64,000 nucleotides of DNA. Origin: Clytia hemisphaerica. Lineage: Eukaryota > Cnidaria > Hydrozoa > Leptothecata > Clytiidae. The notes under the pieces were generated by a model. It made no database searches. It was not told the DNA's origin and was given only the letters and a program-made list of their open reading frames with translations. The stretch covers positions 620,001 to 684,000 of the forward strand of contig CACVBU010001120.1 in NCBI GenBank assembly GCA_902728285.1, read 5' to 3'. Position numbers and translations under genes: made by a program. This document shows positions 1 to 12,305 of this stretch, piece by piece. Numbering within the stretch: position 1 is the stretch's first letter; each line of letters begins with the position of its first letter.

Positions 1-46
1 CTCTGGAGGCCTATGACCCCTCATTTTCTTTCTTTTTCAAAGCTTT

Positions 47-319
47 ACAAGATAGGATAGATTTTGAAAAAAAAATTAAAACTTGAAAAATCTTCTGGAG
101 TTGCTAACGAAGGTTCGATACTCAAGACTTTTTAATGGCTGAATCTTCCATCGATCTCCTATCCGGATCGATAAGTAATCCATCGATCACATATCGATCC
201 GTCATCGAGCCGTTCCGATGATCGATCCTATTGAGCGCGGACGCCTGGAACAAAGCTCTACGGTCTACAAGATAGGATAGGTTTTGAAGAAAAAAATTAA
301 AATTTGAAAAATCTTCTGG
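47..319. repeat. Direct repeat pair, about 52 bp
   Basis: A block at 47-98 is repeated with few changes at 267-319. Both begin with ACAAGATAGGATAG, continue through an A-rich stretch and end with AAATCTTCTGG. The 170 bases between hold several GATCGAT-type short motifs. The rest of 1-1020 shows no convincing gene. Confidence 0.7.
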
Positions 320-1020
320 TGTTACTATCAGGTTAGTGGTGGCAACTATACCACAGCGCCATTGGTCATGCATAAAAATAAGGAAGAAACGAAATACTAG
401 CCTTAACCTCTCATCAAATCGACCTCTATGCTTCAAACTCCCTCCAAAAAAGTCAAACTCTTCCTCAACTCAACCTATTTTACGTTTACGCTGCTTTGTC
501 TGCCATTTTTAGCCGTCATTTTGATCGAAAGTTGAAGGCTCATTTGTTATTTACAAAATACTAATGAGATAAAATTCCGCTACATCATCAATTGCGTGTT
601 AAAGCGAATTGTTACCTCCATAATGTTTAAAAACTTTCGGGACATTTCGGATTTATCGGGTTTTAGTTGCAGAGATCTCAAAAAAAATTTAAAAAGTTGT
701 GGAAGTTTTCAAAAAATCTGGGATTAAAACTTGTAAAACTCAGAGAAGAAGAGACTTCAATGTTCAATATGGTTAAATCAACTGACTCCAATGAAGAAAA
801 GAAAGGTTTGTTTTACAGCACATTTAAATGTTTTGTATAAATTTCTATCAGTCTATCTGTCTATGGCAGGACCCTGCCGGTTGTTATAGCAAACGATATC
901 ATACTCCAGGATGCAAGTGAAATTTTTCAATCCGCGGACGTAGACGGGGGTTCGGTTATTATCAGTTAGGGTTAGGGTTGGAGCTCAAGAGTCATAATAT
1001 AAGGCCGAAGGCCTTCTCTA

Positions 1021-1368
1021 GGACCCTCTGCCAACGTACCGGACGACTTAACGAACACCGGCACGCAAAAGTCCGGTGTAAAATGAGAATTTTTTTTACC
1101 ACCGGACAATCTCTACACCGGACTTAAGGAAGTCGGATGTCCGGTGTCGGAGAAGGATATTTTTTTCCACCGGACAATCAAAACACCGGACATGACTAGT
1201 CCGGCGGCCGGTGTTTTTTAATTTTTTGTTTCATAAATGTCCGGCGTCCAAAATTCCCTGTATGCAACACACCGGACTGACACCGGACTTATCGCGTCCT
1301 GTGTAGCGAAAGGATACTTTTTGCCACCGGACAAATACACCGGACAGTCTGGTGCGTCGTAGGGATCC
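1021..1368. mobile_element. TIR element rich in CACCGGAC motifs, copy 1
   Basis: The ends are inverted versions of one another (GGACCCTCTGCCAACG at the left, GGTGCGTCGTAGGGATCC at the right). The body carries many CACCGGAC/GTCCGGTG motifs in both orientations, so the whole can fold back. A second copy lies at 2587-2927 in inverted orientation. No ORF of note; non-autonomous. Confidence 0.7.
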
Positions 1369-1440
1369 TATGTAGGGGCACCGGTAGGGTAGGGAGCTTT
1401 CTTAATTTTTAAAGGTCTGTAAATTACACACACTATAAGT

Positions 1441-2002
1441 TAGCCTGGGAATCCAAGCGTTAAACTTTTTTCACAGTCTAGTTTATGATATTTTTGCTGC
1501 TGGTTTAACGCTTGGCGCAGGTAACTCGCCTGCAGGGACATTTTTCCCTGCAATGCAGGTTCGGCCTGATTAGCCAGCTTTCAGCGTATTACTTAGCAGT
1601 ACTTTCGCGCGCATTTTGATAATTTCGATGCGCGCGCATAATTTATGGAAAAAGCTGACTCTGCAGAAAAAGGAAAACAAATGAAAATGAAAACATAGAT
1701 TCATTTAGAAACAAAATGGCTGTTGGCTGGATGTCTAAATACATGTGGCTGATGTTTTGATGTGGTTTTTTAGTTTTGAAAGTCCTTAGAGCTTGTGGAG
1801 GAGTTTTTATGGTAAGTTGATTATGTGTGTTTGCCTGGGTTTCCAAGGTTTAGAAAGTCTGTCAACAAGGGTTCACACACAGACTGTTTATAACATGCTG
1901 TGTCAGACTAATCTACCTGCACCAAGCTCTATAATTTTAGAACTTTGTGAGGTGAGGTATTTTTTGTTTTTTCTAAAATTATGAGCTTGGATTCCCAGGC
2001 TA
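1441..2002. mobile_element. 562-bp MULE-like element with 9-bp target duplication
   Basis: Terminal inverted repeats TAGCCTGGGAATCCAAGC and its complement GCTTGGATTCCCAGGCTA bound the element. The flanks carry an exact 9-bp direct repeat, ACTATAAGT, at 1432-1440 and 2003-2011. A 9-bp duplication is typical of Mutator-like elements. No transposase is encoded, so the element is non-autonomous. A diverged copy in inverted orientation lies near 48243-48740. Confidence 0.75.
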
Positions 2003-2034
2003 ACTATAAGTATTTGTGAACGAGAGCTTTTTGT

Positions 2035-2423
2035 TGTGTCTCGTTGGCTCAAGCGGTTAGGTGTTGGGTTTGTAAACCAAGGGGCCATTCCAGAATTTGT
2101 CTGTAACAGGGGGGCGGCGGAAGACACAAGATTTCCAAGGGCAAAAGTTTTCACCAAAATTCGAAATTTCCAAGGTGAGAGAAGAAAAAATGTATGAATT
2201 TCCAAGGCAATTGAATTAAAAAAGGCAAAAAAGAGTGGAATTTCCGATGCATTTTGGAAAAGTACATAGATTTTTATCGGAATTTCCGACCACCACTGGA
2301 AAAATTATTTCCGAGGCTAGAAAAAAATTTAAAATGCACGTCGTTCGACGGGGGGTAACAAAAATTTTTTGGAATGGCCCAAGGTTGCTTGCATTTGGTG
2401 GTTCGAGCCGGGGTCGGAGACCT
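2035..2423 (+). repeat. tRNA-like (tRNA-SINE or pseudo-tRNA) sequence, interrupted
   Basis: An A-box-like motif TGGCTCAAGCGG (2045-2056) matches the Pol III consensus, and a B-box-like GGTTCGAGCCG is at 2400-2410. The outer parts GTCTC and GAGAC can pair as an acceptor stem. Between the boxes lies the 299-bp TIR element at 2082-2380. Without it the distance between boxes would be close to that of a tRNA with a slightly long variable region. The anticodon loop reads like Thr-TGT, but the T stem is poor, so I call it a tRNA-derived repeat or pseudogene, not a working tRNA. Confidence 0.4.
2082..2380. mobile_element. 299-bp TIR element inside the tRNA-like sequence
   Basis: Ends are GGGCCATTCCAGAATTT and the inverted AAATTTTTTGGAATGGCCC, followed inward on both sides by a C/G-run. 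The flanking AAG at 2079-2081 and 2381-2383 is a likely 3-bp target duplication. No transposase. Confidence 0.65.
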
Positions 2424-2586
2424 GTTTCAACGGTACGGGCAAATTTCAGAAAAATACTTAGAAAACAGTTCAGAACAGTTAGAAACACTTGAGAAAGACA
2501 GAAAATCAGAATAGAAGATAGGAAAGTAGAAAATAGAGGGAAAATAAGAGACGATGCATCCTGGAGTATGATATCGTTTGCCAACC

Positions 2587-2927
2587 GACCCTGCCGACGC
2601 ACCATACTGTCTGGTGTATTTGTCCGGTGGCAAAAAGTATCCTTTTTCTACACTTAGACGCAATAAGTCCGGTGTCAGTCCGGTGTTGCATACAAGGAAT
2701 TTTGAACGCCGGACATTTATGAAACAAAAAATTAAGAAACAGGACGCACCGGACTGGTCATGTCCGGTGTTTTGATTGTCTGGTGAAAAAAAATATCCTT
2801 CTTCGACACCGGACATCTGACTTCCTTAAGTCCGGTGTAGAGATTGTCCGGTGTTAAAAAAATTCTCATTTTACATCGGACTTTCGCGTGTACTGTGTTC
2901 GTTAAGCCCGGTGCGTCGGCAGGGTCC
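2587..2927. mobile_element. TIR element rich in CACCGGAC motifs, copy 2
   Basis: Inverted copy of the element at 1021-1368. Ends GACCCTGCCGACGCACC and GGTGCGTCGGCAGGGTCC are near-perfect inverted repeats. The stretch GTATGATATCGTTTG just outside is also shared in inverted form with 890-912, so flanking sequence beyond this element is duplicated too. Confidence 0.7.
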
Positions 2928-3235
2928 TTTTATGGCATGGCATGGTTGCCAAGTTCCAAAATTCGCAGTGCAGTGTGGAAGCGATGCAAAGTCCATGCTG
3001 AATTGTTATTTGATTAAACTGAGGTGCACGCCAAAAGAAGTTCCACTTGCGGAACAGCACCCACTGTAAGCCCCCAAACGGGTCCAGGGCTGAGACCTGG
3101 TGGGGGTTCAAGGGTAAAGCTTCTGAGGAATTTGAGCTTGTCTACCTGAAAGTTGCTCAAAATTTGTGGAAAAAGAGCTTGAATAGCTGGTACTTCTAAG
3201 AAAGAAATGTATGAAGCTAAATGGATCATGACCCT

Positions 3236-4014
3236 GAGCAGTAGCGTGGTGGGTCGACTAAAATTCAGGCAAACTGGGGAGACAAATTTTAGAAGATTTT
3301 GGATTTTGGCACCCCCTATCTATCTATGAAAAGTAAATATTTTTTTAAAAACAACGCAATCAAAGCGAGCATTTTGGGTATTTTCTCTCTTATTGGCCGG
3401 AAACTGCCATATCTTTAAGGTGTAAAAGAGCAACGGGGAACCGAAATTAGTAATAAGAGGCGTCTTTTTCCAGACAATCTCAATCGAACAGAATCAACGA
3501 TCGACCAGTCGAACCAAATCGAACGCAATCAACCGATTGAAATTTGATTGTCAAACACAATCGAATCTCAATCGAACGTCAAAATTGTGGGTAATATTTG
3601 ATTGGTTCGATTGTTGTTCGACTGATTCGATTGTCGTTGTTGTCGGGAAACGTTGCCCGGTTCGGGAGCATGTTGTTGATCGGACCATACTGCTTTCTAA
3701 TCGTCAAAACAAAGATGGCGGCAAAAAATAGACAATCAACTCCAGACGATCTCAATCAAACGCAATTGAACACAATCGAACGCAATCAAGCATCAATCAA
3801 ACGCAATCGAATATCAATCGAATCTGAAAATTGCGGTAATATTCGATTGAGATTCGATTGCGTTTGACAATGGAATTTCAATCGGTCGATTGCGTTTGAT
3901 TTGGTTCGACTGGTTCGATCGTCAATTCCGTCGATTGAGATCATCTGGCTTTTTGCACCCTTTGAAAAATCTCCGCTGAGGGGCATTTGCCCCCCCCCTG
4001 CCACCACGCTACTC
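3236..4014. mobile_element. Foldback element with CAATCGAA repeats
   Basis: The ends carry GAGCAGTAGCGTGGTGGG and the inverted CCACCACGCTACTC. The inside is a long hairpin: 3475-3600 has many CAATCGAA/GATTGCGTT units and 3825-3950 has their complement. No coding capacity seen. From here to 5512 I see no gene; 4015-5512 is AT-rich sequence and probably holds the unplaced 5' exon or promoter of the CoREST gene. Confidence 0.6.
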
Positions 4015-5520
4015 TACTAACCATGAGCCATGTTTTAAAAATCCAAAGTGAGTTGCGTTATTAATTCAAATGAGTTGAACACCTATTTTTTACTCTCTTC
4101 GTCGTTATGAAATCGGGCTTTAGAATGGCCCTGCTCCTCTCGTTCGTCTTGAAAAGCGCCAATATCTTACTTTATATTTGCTCCTTACGCCAATACTCTA
4201 AAAGTAATTACTGCCTCACGCCGAATATATTCGGAGTCCTGTGCACTAATTCCAGGCTGGCAAAATTCCGAATGCAGGATCAGATGTGAGCGAAAAGTGA
4301 GAGCAAAATTGAGCTGGTGATTTTAGGGGGCAGGGCCCCCTGGAAGAAAAGTTTTAATATTGAATTGATGGGGAATTGCAAAAACATATCTAATATTTTA
4401 CTTTTTTTATCATAATCAATGATTTTCCTCATGTTCTTTGTTGTATTTTGTCTTTTTGCTTGACTGTACTTTGAACGTAAGTCTAATGAATTTTTGAAAA
4501 TGCGGGACACACAGAGGATGCGGGCGTACAGTGGGATTGAAGGTCTATTTGCATACGTGACCTGCAGGATGCGGATCCTGGGTAATATCCTATTACAATT
4601 GGATTGCGTTAGATTTAGACTGTAACATCATTTGTTTTTAAATTCTATGATTAATATCTATATATTAATAGCAGTAGTCTGTCTGTCTGTTTTCTGTCAC
4701 TAAGCAATGTTTTTTTTTGTTCTCGATAAGTTTGTTTTAATTGACAGATCAGATAGAGCCTGGTTTAGACTTTATTCAGCCTTTGTTTGAAATTTAAGGC
4801 CCATCTACATTTAGTGATTTTAATTTCTGCCCAGGCTTGCCCACCACTCTTTTCTTTTGTTTTAAAGGTTTTCAAATGTGATTAACAATCGTATTTATTA
4901 ATGACATTCAAATTCTTTTCAAAACAAAACAAATTCCTTTTATAGAGAAGAACATTTCAAATGTAAATCAAAACATAAAATAAAAAAGTTTGTTGAACAA
5001 CAACAGCATTCAAAGAGCAATAAAAAGCATGAGAAAAAAAGTCCACCTCTTTCTTCATATAAAAACATTTGAGTCGCCGTTACTGTTAAAAAGTGTGTAA
5101 GACATTTTGCATATCTAAATTCGAAAAGTTAGATATGACAAAGGGTTAAAAAAAGCAATTTTTTATCGTCTTATTATTTTTTTTAATCTAATAAAAATAT
5201 AGAGTTGTTGCACTATTCTTTGTGGCTTTCTTTCCCGCTTTTTGATTGTAAAAATGTGTACTTAGCTTGAGGCTAATTAATTTCTACTTTTAATTACAAA
5301 TCCATCTAAAAGGTTGATACTCAAAATCAATTATTATTTACAAATTGATTTAAATTAAATTGATAAAACCAACGCCACAGATTTTGAAAAAAAATCACTC
5401 TCAATGTTCTGATTCTATTTTACTCCTTAAAAATTTGAAAAAAATTCTCCTTTTAAAAGGTATACATAATGTTTATTAGGATGAAATCTTATAATCAATT
5501 ATTCTCCTTTAGAACCAACA

Positions 5521-8500
5521 ATGCGAGTTGGAGATGAATTTCAAGCTGAGGTACCTGACGTCTTACATGGTGGGTTGCTTGCTTACTTTATTCTGGTAAC
5601 ATTAAAGGTTTTATGTATCTTAACTGATCTTAATTGTTGCTCATATCATATCAGCATCATTGGTGGATAAATTCTATTTACTTCTAGTTCAGCAAACTTC
5701 ATAAAAATGAATGATTTGTGGTTTGATGAACTTGAAGATCTTATTTAATATTCATGTTTTTTTGTTCAGATTCCTCATTGGATAAAGATCATCGTCCTGA
5801 ACCACTTCTTGTTTGGGCACCCTGTGAAAATGTATCTGATGAAAAAAGTAAGAGTACATGAATTGGAGTTTTTAACGTTTGTTCTGTTTCGTTTTTTGGA
5901 ATCCTCTTGTATCTCTTTTTATTCTACTTTGTGTTAACATTTTTCTTTCATATAATTATATAAAGATTATGAAAAGGACCAAAAAAAATATTTCCTGGCC
6001 GCCTGTATTGCTTTTTTGTTCGTCACTGGTTTTACTGTAGGGCAGGCCTTATTTCAGACGATTGTGATTATAGATTTTAATGTTATTTTTTTCAGTGGAT
6101 GAATATTTACGAGTTGCCAAAGATAAACATGGCTACAATATGGAGCAGGTTGGGAGAAAATATTCTTTTGTAAACAGCTTGCAAGAAGTACTAATTAGGA
6201 ATACTCACAATACACAAAATTGGAATCTTTCTTCCACTTTATTAGTCGTCGAGACCGTAATTATTTGTTATTTTGAATAAGAAGAGACAATGATTATCCA
6301 TATTTATCTTGTTTACAGGCTTTAGGACTGCTTTATTGGCATAAATATGACATTGACAAAACATCTGAAGACTTAAGAAATTTCACACCATTACCTGGTA
6401 AGTTGGGTTTGAACTTTCAAACCTGGGTATCCACTGAAAGAAAATAAGTCCGTTGCAAGTACCTGTTGACAAAAAATAAATCCCGACAACATCCAAACAG
6501 ATTTTTTTTGCAACAAATAATTCATGATAAACTTATTTTTTTCCGTGGACACCCAGCTTAATCATTTTATGAGATTAAAATATCAATAAAAAGATTTGGC
6601 TCAGCCCTATCATGCGCACCTTTCAAGCCCTACAGCACTGTCAGTTGTGATTGGTTAGGAGTTTACACGGAAAATTATTTCAAAATGGGAAATTTTATCG
6701 AAAACACAAGCATATAAGGGCCCCAGAAAAGTGGGGTAAAGTAATGTCACTTAAGTCAAGCTTGCTGGAATACAAAAAGTAGTGTGCAATCTGTTGTTGT
6801 AGAGAAATCATGGGGGGGGCAGTCAGGCAAATTGACCGACTGGTATGTGCGGCGGTTAAGGGTACACTGATAGTTTTTTCAGGCGGCTGCAATGCAATTA
6901 GCGTTGCGTTGCAAGCGCGCGAGAAATTGCAAAATGTAGCACGTCAATTTTTTCTGCAATTGCTCTGCAACGCAATAAAAATATTGCAGAACAAATTGCA
7001 AGTGTCTGCAACAAAATCAGTTTGAACTGATTTTGTTGCAGAAGAATCTGCAATTTTTTTGACGATGTATCTGACATTCCAATCTTATTGCGTCATTCGA
7101 ACGTTTGACCTTCGAAAATCGAATGTTTTTGATAAAATCGAATGTTTTTCAAAATATCAGAAATGCACTGTATGGGTGGACTTTTGATAAATGCACTGTA
7201 TGGGTGGAAATTTCAGCAAATCTAAGAAAAATTGCAAATTTTTGCTCAAAAATCTTGATTTCTTTGCTCAAAAAGAGTTTAAGATTTGAAAAAATGCACT
7301 GTATAAGGGTATAAATTTCACCGATTTTTTTCTGGACTGTAAGGGTGTGATTCTAAAAGCCAATTTTTTCGCCGCACATACTGTCAGTTGGTAAACCCAC
7401 GGCCTGTTTGGAGGTCTCAGAAATGTTCTCGTGGCTATCACAGTTTAAAGAGTCTGAACTAAAATAAATCAAAGTTAATGTTGTTATCATTTAGATTCAT
7501 GGAGCATGGAAGATCAAGTTATATTTGAGCAATCCTTTAGTTCCTATGGAAAACATTTTCCTCGGATACATCAACAGGTATATCTCTTCTTATTATTAGA
7601 ACTTTTCATTAAAATCAAATTATTCCCTACTGTGGTATAAACATACCGGACATTTGATGCTAAAAATTTCCTACTGCGATATATAATATATATGGTTTTC
7701 ATCAATAAGGTTTTTTTTAAACGAGGCTGAGAACGAGACTATGATGGCGAAAAGAACATTTCTCCATTTTTATTTATATTTATATTTAAACTGAGAATTC
7801 TAGTATTCTTCTCCTCCTTTTCAACAGTTACCAGACAAGAGTATTGGCACCCTGGTCAAATATTACTACACGTGGAAAAAGAGTAGGAATAAAAAAAGTT
7901 TGATGGATAAGAGCGAAGCAAGAGAGTTGGCCATCATTAATGGTATATTTGCTGATGACAGTCCCAATGATGATTCCAGTGACAGCGATTATGAGCCGGT
8001 TGAGAAGGTAATATTGTTTTTGAACCTCCAGAAAAATAGCATTTTCTGAACCCTCGTCATTAGGTGAAATCTTTAGAAAAAATCCCAAATTAGAATTCGG
8101 GCAAATTTATAATTTGTGACCCAATTTCTGTGTGTGGTAAATAGCCAAAGAACTCTTTTTCAATCTTTGAAAAATGGGGGGGGGGGTTCAGACCCCTTTC
8201 CTCACAATGGTGATATATAAGAACCGTTTCGAAATGAATATTATTATCTTTTAATCATGTCACCTCCTATTAAATTTTATGGTTGGTAAAATAGTTATTC
8301 AATCTGATTCTGCTACCGAGAAATATAATGTACTGGTATAATTATAATGTTTGAAAGGTATACTGCATTTTTCGAACGAATTTAGTAAAATTTGTTTGAT
8401 TAAAAACTGGCCCTTTTTTTCCTGTTTCAGAAATCGCGCTCCAATAGAAGTACAGATAAGGTAATAAAATTTTAAAGTGTTTGTTTGTTGTGCTGAAAAT

Positions 8501-8919
8501 TAACGATTACTCTAAAGTTTAAAAATAATATCATCATGACATATGTTGCTTTACTTGATAAGTCTGTTCTAATGTAATGCTAGGTTCTATGTTGGCATAT
8601 ATTTTTAAAATATTCACCCGATAGTAATTTATTTAATTACAAAAAAACACAATTTCATAGAAATGTTATAATTGGAGAATTCAATTTTCAAATCTAAGCT
8701 AGGCTACGTCATATCTTCCTTCGTTTCAAGCGTAAACCTCCTACTCTTCGAGTAAGACCTAAAAGCCGGGAGCTATCTATTGTGTTGACTAATCTAAGAT
8801 GGCAATGATAATTAAAAACTAGTAAACAAATAAAACATCAAAATAGAAGAAACAAATAAAATGTCTTTTTAATTTCTAGAACACGCTCAACAATCATACA
8901 ATGAATCATCCAATCTTCC

Positions 8920-8950
<31 letters not shown>

Positions 8951-11900
8951 CCAACAACATTCTTCACACAACAATCTGAACAACAAACCAAGTCCAATGC
9001 TGTCCACTAATTGCGTCAATTGTGCTGGTGTAACACCTCAAATGCATTCCACGCCTAGAGGGAAAATGTGTGTGCCCTGCTACGAGTACTGGAGGTAGAG
9101 ATGACTTTTGTATTTTGTTACATATTTTTTTTAAGGAGTTAAGATTCCATTTGGGTAATTTCAAGATTGTCAACCATGATTTAATCTATATCCAATTGAA
9201 CCCCTTCTATGGATGCTTTCAAATGCTGGATGGGTGGCGGCGCTTCTAGGTCTCTACTGACGGTTTCCAGTCAAAAAGGAGCGTGACGTAACCACGTACC
9301 CTTCCTCTGGAACGGCCGTACATCTCTCTACATCTTGTGAAATCCGAGTGAAATCAACGGAGCAAGTTTAAATCATTTATCGGAATTGAGTGTCTTGACA
9401 AAATTCTCGTGATAAAATTAGATCAACAAGCCACTTTCCACGCCCTTTGAGCCGCCGCCCCTTCTTAAAAACACCAAAATATTTAGAAAAGCACCCTTGA
9501 TAGTTGAAAGGCACTGGAAAAAGTGCAGATTCTGTTTATACAGTTGTGGCTTGGATAAGACGAGAGAAAGGCTATTTCTATAAGTTATCCTATGAGCTAT
9601 TCCTATGAAAAAATTCACAATACTCCATCATTAGATTGGATCGTTTTTTTTTTTAATCTAACTTTAATGCTTGTTGTTTCTCTTTTAGACGAACAGGTAT
9701 TATTCGACCGCACGACAAAGACAATCCTATCTCGTTGTACTCCGCTCCTCAGTATAAATCAAAGAAAAAACCACCCAAGGTATACGATTTAATGATGATT
9801 AGACCAGACGTCATAACTTTTACGCAGTAACGTTTATTTCATTCCACTCCAAACATTAGATTTTTTGGCGTCACTTTAAACCTTCCAAGCTCTTGCAGTA
9901 TAGTGAAAAAAATCGAATTTGCGTCAGAACACTTTTTTTCAAGAATAGTGTAACTCTTCAATGAAAGTGTAACTCTTCAATGAAAGTGTAACAAAGTGTA
10001 ACTCGTCAAGAAAGGGAACGAAAAATGTTCCGGTTTTTGATGAGGTGCCTTTTCAGGAATTTTGAGCGAAGGAAGTTATTATTAAAAGTAGATAAAACTT
10101 ATTATTGCTGATTGCTGGTTTTTCAATACTATACATTCTAAAGAAACACTCAAGTCTTTGGTTGTTCTCCTGAATTTCATCCAGAAAAATTATTGCATCC
10201 CCAAATCAAATCAAATTCAATCAAACTGTTCAAATTTATATTCAATTTCCCATAAATTATATAAAACTTCAGTTTTGATTTAAACTCGAATTTTCAGGGA
10301 ATGTCATTAGGTACGGAGATGTTGATTGACATAGCACAAAGTCATGGTGATTCACATGTCAGACCTCTAGAGGTGGAACTTATTAGCTTGAAGCGTCAAA
10401 TCATGACCGATAAGCAGATCTTACAAGAACAAACACTGGCTCTGTCTGGTAAAGTGGAACAGTTACGACCCCTCTCTGTAAGTATCTGATGATTCAAATT
10501 TTTAAGGCTTTTCCTACACGGTTTTTTATGTTCACACCCATTCATAAAGTTATCATGAAAGTTATATTACAGGAATCGTGCTGACAAAGAACTTATTTAT
10601 TAACTTATTAAGTCTCAGAGTTTGTGGTTTTTGATTCGTTGCGGCTACACCCAGATAAGATGGAGTTTCCATAAGATGCTTTAGTAATTGGTCATTTTCA
10701 GTAATAAGAATGACGTGTTCTTTACAAAAAGTAACAAAATTGTTTTATTACTGGTTAACGACCAACCAAATCAAATGAGAGCTTGTAAAAACTCTATCTC
10801 GTCCCGCTACACCTAGCTATTTGTTGGATGTGCCTCATTGATTAAAGAATCTAAAATACTGTTTAAAATCACTTTTCAGCTGGCTCAAAAGTTGAATTCA
10901 CGCTGGACAAACGAAGAATTATTAATTGCCGTTCAATGTAAGATAAGATCCCTAAATAGTTTCTTTAATGACCGAACACTGGAATTATTGTGATGCACTC
11001 CAAGTAAAATGCTTATTAATAAATTTTATTGAAAATCTTATCACAATGAGACGCTCATAATAGCATTCCTTTTATGTAGATGTTTACTAGATGTCGTAAT
11101 CTCATAACAGATCCATTCTGAGCATACCACACTCTGCTCTAAAGGGATATGGAACATATGGCGATCTGACCTGGTTGTTCAGCCAAAGCAATCAAAAACG
11201 CGTTGCTTTTTGCTTTAAAACGAAAGCGAAAGCGAAAGCGAAAGCGAAAGCGAAAGCGAAAGCGAAAGCGACTTGGTCTAATTTTTATGTATTGTTTATG
11301 TAAATGATTGACCTCTGATTTTGATGCGATTGTTTTCCTTTAGCCAATCACCGCGCTCATTTTAAATATTCATCCCAAATCTGGATGAAAAAGATCAAAG
11401 CAGTGCGCAAACCTGGGTAGATTCTCTTACGGAGACATGGCCTTTGGAGTGAATACGTGGTATCAGAATCTGCTCGGCGATAATAGATGTGGCAGCTTTT
11501 TTCTATGCATAAACAACATAATATTTTCAGTTATTTAGATATTTCTTATTTTCGGTTTGTTTATACTATCTACACTTACAGGTGTTCGAAAATATGGTAA
11601 AAATTTTGAAGCAATGGCTGAAGTCTTAGGCAACAAGAATGAATCTCACTGTCGAAGCTTCTTCATCAACCACCGACGTCGTTTCAACTTGATGGAAGTC
11701 CTTGCAGAGTACGAAAAGGAAAACAATATACCACGTGATGAAAGCAAACTCAATGATTGGTCAGATGAAATGCCACAAGAACCACACGATGCCTATGGAG
11801 GTATTTTGATATTTTTTTATCTTCACCTGTTTTAGACAATGAATCATCCTTGTCCAATATTCTGCAATGTTTCTTAAAATCAGGACCCAGATAATAGACA

Positions 11901-12116
11901 ACACGTCATTAAAAGGCCTGGTTTCTTTCCTTCTTTCAAAGATTTGTTCCACTTTTAAAAATTCTATTTTCCTAAAGGATAGAGTTTTCTGAGAAGCTTC
12001 AATTCAAACAGACTCAAAAAGTTTTGAACATTCTTTTCTCTTTTGAAGGTATGGCACCCGAAGGAGGCCCTCCGCCGTTGGTTAGCAACGCTACTTCCGT
12101 TACTGTTTCTTCATAA
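5521..12116 (+). CDS. RCOR: CoREST/RCOR transcriptional co-repressor
   Basis: CoREST bridges LSD1 (KDM1A) and HDAC1/2 and lets the complex act on nucleosomes in the nucleus. Exons: 5521-5569, 5770-5847, 6096-6148, 6319-6397, 7495-7577, 7828-8007, 8431-8460, 8880-9094, 9689-9779, 10298-10477, 10880-10937, 11582-11800, 12049-12116; together 460 codons in one frame. ELM2 domain about residues 1-86 (starts [13 protein letters not shown], then [17 protein letters not shown]). SANT1 about 87-134 ([17 protein letters not shown]). Then an acidic stretch, a CAA-coded Gln run, a four-Cys finger (C229, C232, C248, C251), the LSD1-binding-type linker KKKPPKGMSLG with a coiled coil (about 282-335), and SANT2 (about 350-415; [21 protein letters not shown]). 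The AG at 5511-5512 suggests an upstream 5' exon that I could not find, so the true start may lie further out. The finger is not in human RCOR proteins as I know them. Confidence 0.9.
6809..7401. mobile_element. TIR element in CoREST intron 4
   Basis: Left end has a G-run followed by CAGTCAG and TATGTGCGGCGG; right end has GCCGCACATACTGTCAG. The inner body holds repeats of CACTGTATGGGTGGA and TTGCA-rich segments. Related ends (GGGCCGCACGTACGG or CGGCACATACCG) occur near 24670 and in the element at 62581-62860. Confidence 0.5.
8919..8958 (+). repeat. (CAA)n microsatellite coding for a Gln run in CoREST
   Basis: About 13 CAA triplets with one CAC interruption, in frame in CoREST exon 8, encoding Q/H just before the four-cysteine finger. 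Likely length-variable between individuals. Confidence 0.85.
10640..10814. mobile_element. Short palindromic MITE in a CoREST intron
   Basis: Ends AGATAAGATGGAGTTT and AAACTCTATCTCGTCC are imperfect inverted repeats; inside, TTAGTAATTGGTCATT and ACTGGTTAACGACCAACC. A clear second copy is at 47944-48099. Confidence 0.6.
11217..11272. repeat. (GAAAGC)n tandem repeat in a CoREST intron
   Basis: Nine or so near-perfect copies of the 6-base unit GAAAGC. Surrounding sequence (AACGCGTTGCTTTTTG and the region up to 11480) is related to 41690-41850, where only one or two units are present, so the tandem array grew inside a dispersed repeat. Confidence 0.8.
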
Positions 12117-12305
12117 TGGTACCGTTAGCTGTGGTAAATGTTGAGTGCACCACGATAGAGTTTTAACACTTTGAATTCTATTTTCTCTCAAGTTCTATTT
12201 AAGAGTTGTAACTAGCCGTATTGTATAAGGGTTGCGAAGCGATACAGACTCCACCTCAAATTCGCAAGTTGCTAGCAAAATAAGAGACACTCTAAAAATC
12301 TCTCT

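Noticed and set aside
963-978. Telomere-like GTTAGGGTTAGGG
   Set aside because: Only two units; not a telomere array, and chance or repeat debris is enough to explain it.
11217-11272. Possible CRISPR-like array
   Set aside because: It is a simple 6-base tandem repeat without spacers, in an animal intron.
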